From: an uncultured Clostridia bacterium
Lineage (GTDB): Bacteria; Bacillota; Clostridia; Christensenellales; Aristaeellaceae
Assembly (NCBI GenBank): GCA_934621485.1
Contig: CAKTUS010000075.1
Coordinates: forward strand, 1 to 12,989
Reading direction: 5' to 3'
Length of the DNA: 12,989 nucleotides
This document shows, one piece after another, positions 12,980 through 12,989 of this stretch (position 1 is the stretch's first letter; each line of letters opens with the position of its first letter). The notes beneath the pieces were generated by a model. The model made no database searches. It was not told where the DNA came from and saw nothing but the letters and a program-made list of their open reading frames with translations. Both the position numbers and the translations under genes were made by a program.

Positions 12980-12989
12980 TCACTTCTTC

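Overview
The window reads as chromosomal DNA of an anaerobic, fairly GC-rich Bacillota, most likely an uncultured member of the Clostridia. This rests on strong AGGAGG-type ribosome binding sites, an LplA/LplB/LplC-type sugar ABC transporter without its own ATPase, Eis-like and tandem GNAT acetyltransferases, and a B. subtilis-like muropeptide gene set. The taxonomic call is an inference from style; there is no rRNA or other marker gene here.

Layout. Positions 1-342 are gene-free and hold a structured repeat. A lone histidine-phosphatase gene lies on the minus strand (343-1047). Positions 1048-1771 are again gene-free and full of inverted repeats, including a second copy of the 87-bp repeat seen at 100-186, so the phosphatase gene is bracketed by direct repeats. 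From 1772 to 12263 all genes are on the plus strand in what look like two transcription units. Unit 1 is a class C beta-lactamase-fold serine hydrolase followed 2 nt later by an Eis-like GNAT acetyltransferase (1772-3963). Unit 2 starts at a perfect consensus sigma-A promoter (TTGACA, 17 bp, TATAAT; 4008-4036). It carries permease, permease, solute-binding protein, NamZ (DUF1343 exo-N-acetylmuramidase), a tandem-GNAT acetyltransferase, a PIG-L/LmbE deacetylase-like protein and NagZ (GH3 N-acetylglucosaminidase), and ends at a strong intrinsic terminator (12300-12343). The last 650 bases are intergenic, with a perfect 22-bp inverted repeat, three GAACCGCC-type repeats, and at the very end what looks like the frameshifted 3' end of a minus-strand gene.

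How the genes fit together. B. subtilis recovers cell-wall sugars with NagZ, AmiE (a beta-lactamase-fold amidase) and NamZ, which are secreted. Here the homologues of NamZ and NagZ and the serine hydrolase all start without a signal peptide, while a dedicated binding-protein transporter is encoded in front of them. The simplest reading is that cell-wall glycan or muropeptide fragments are imported intact by the ABC transporter and then cut in the cytoplasm. NamZ would remove terminal MurNAc, NagZ would remove terminal GlcNAc, and the serine hydrolase might release stem peptides. The PIG-L protein and two acetyltransferases would adjust acetyl groups on the amino sugars. Substrate and chemistry are inferred from families and neighbourhood. 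MurQ, MurK and the transporter ATPase are not in the window.

The binding-protein gene is framed by RNA structure: four hairpins in the 175-nt gap before it and a strong hairpin with a weak T-run just after it. It also has a highly biased codon choice, which fits expression well above the rest of the operon.
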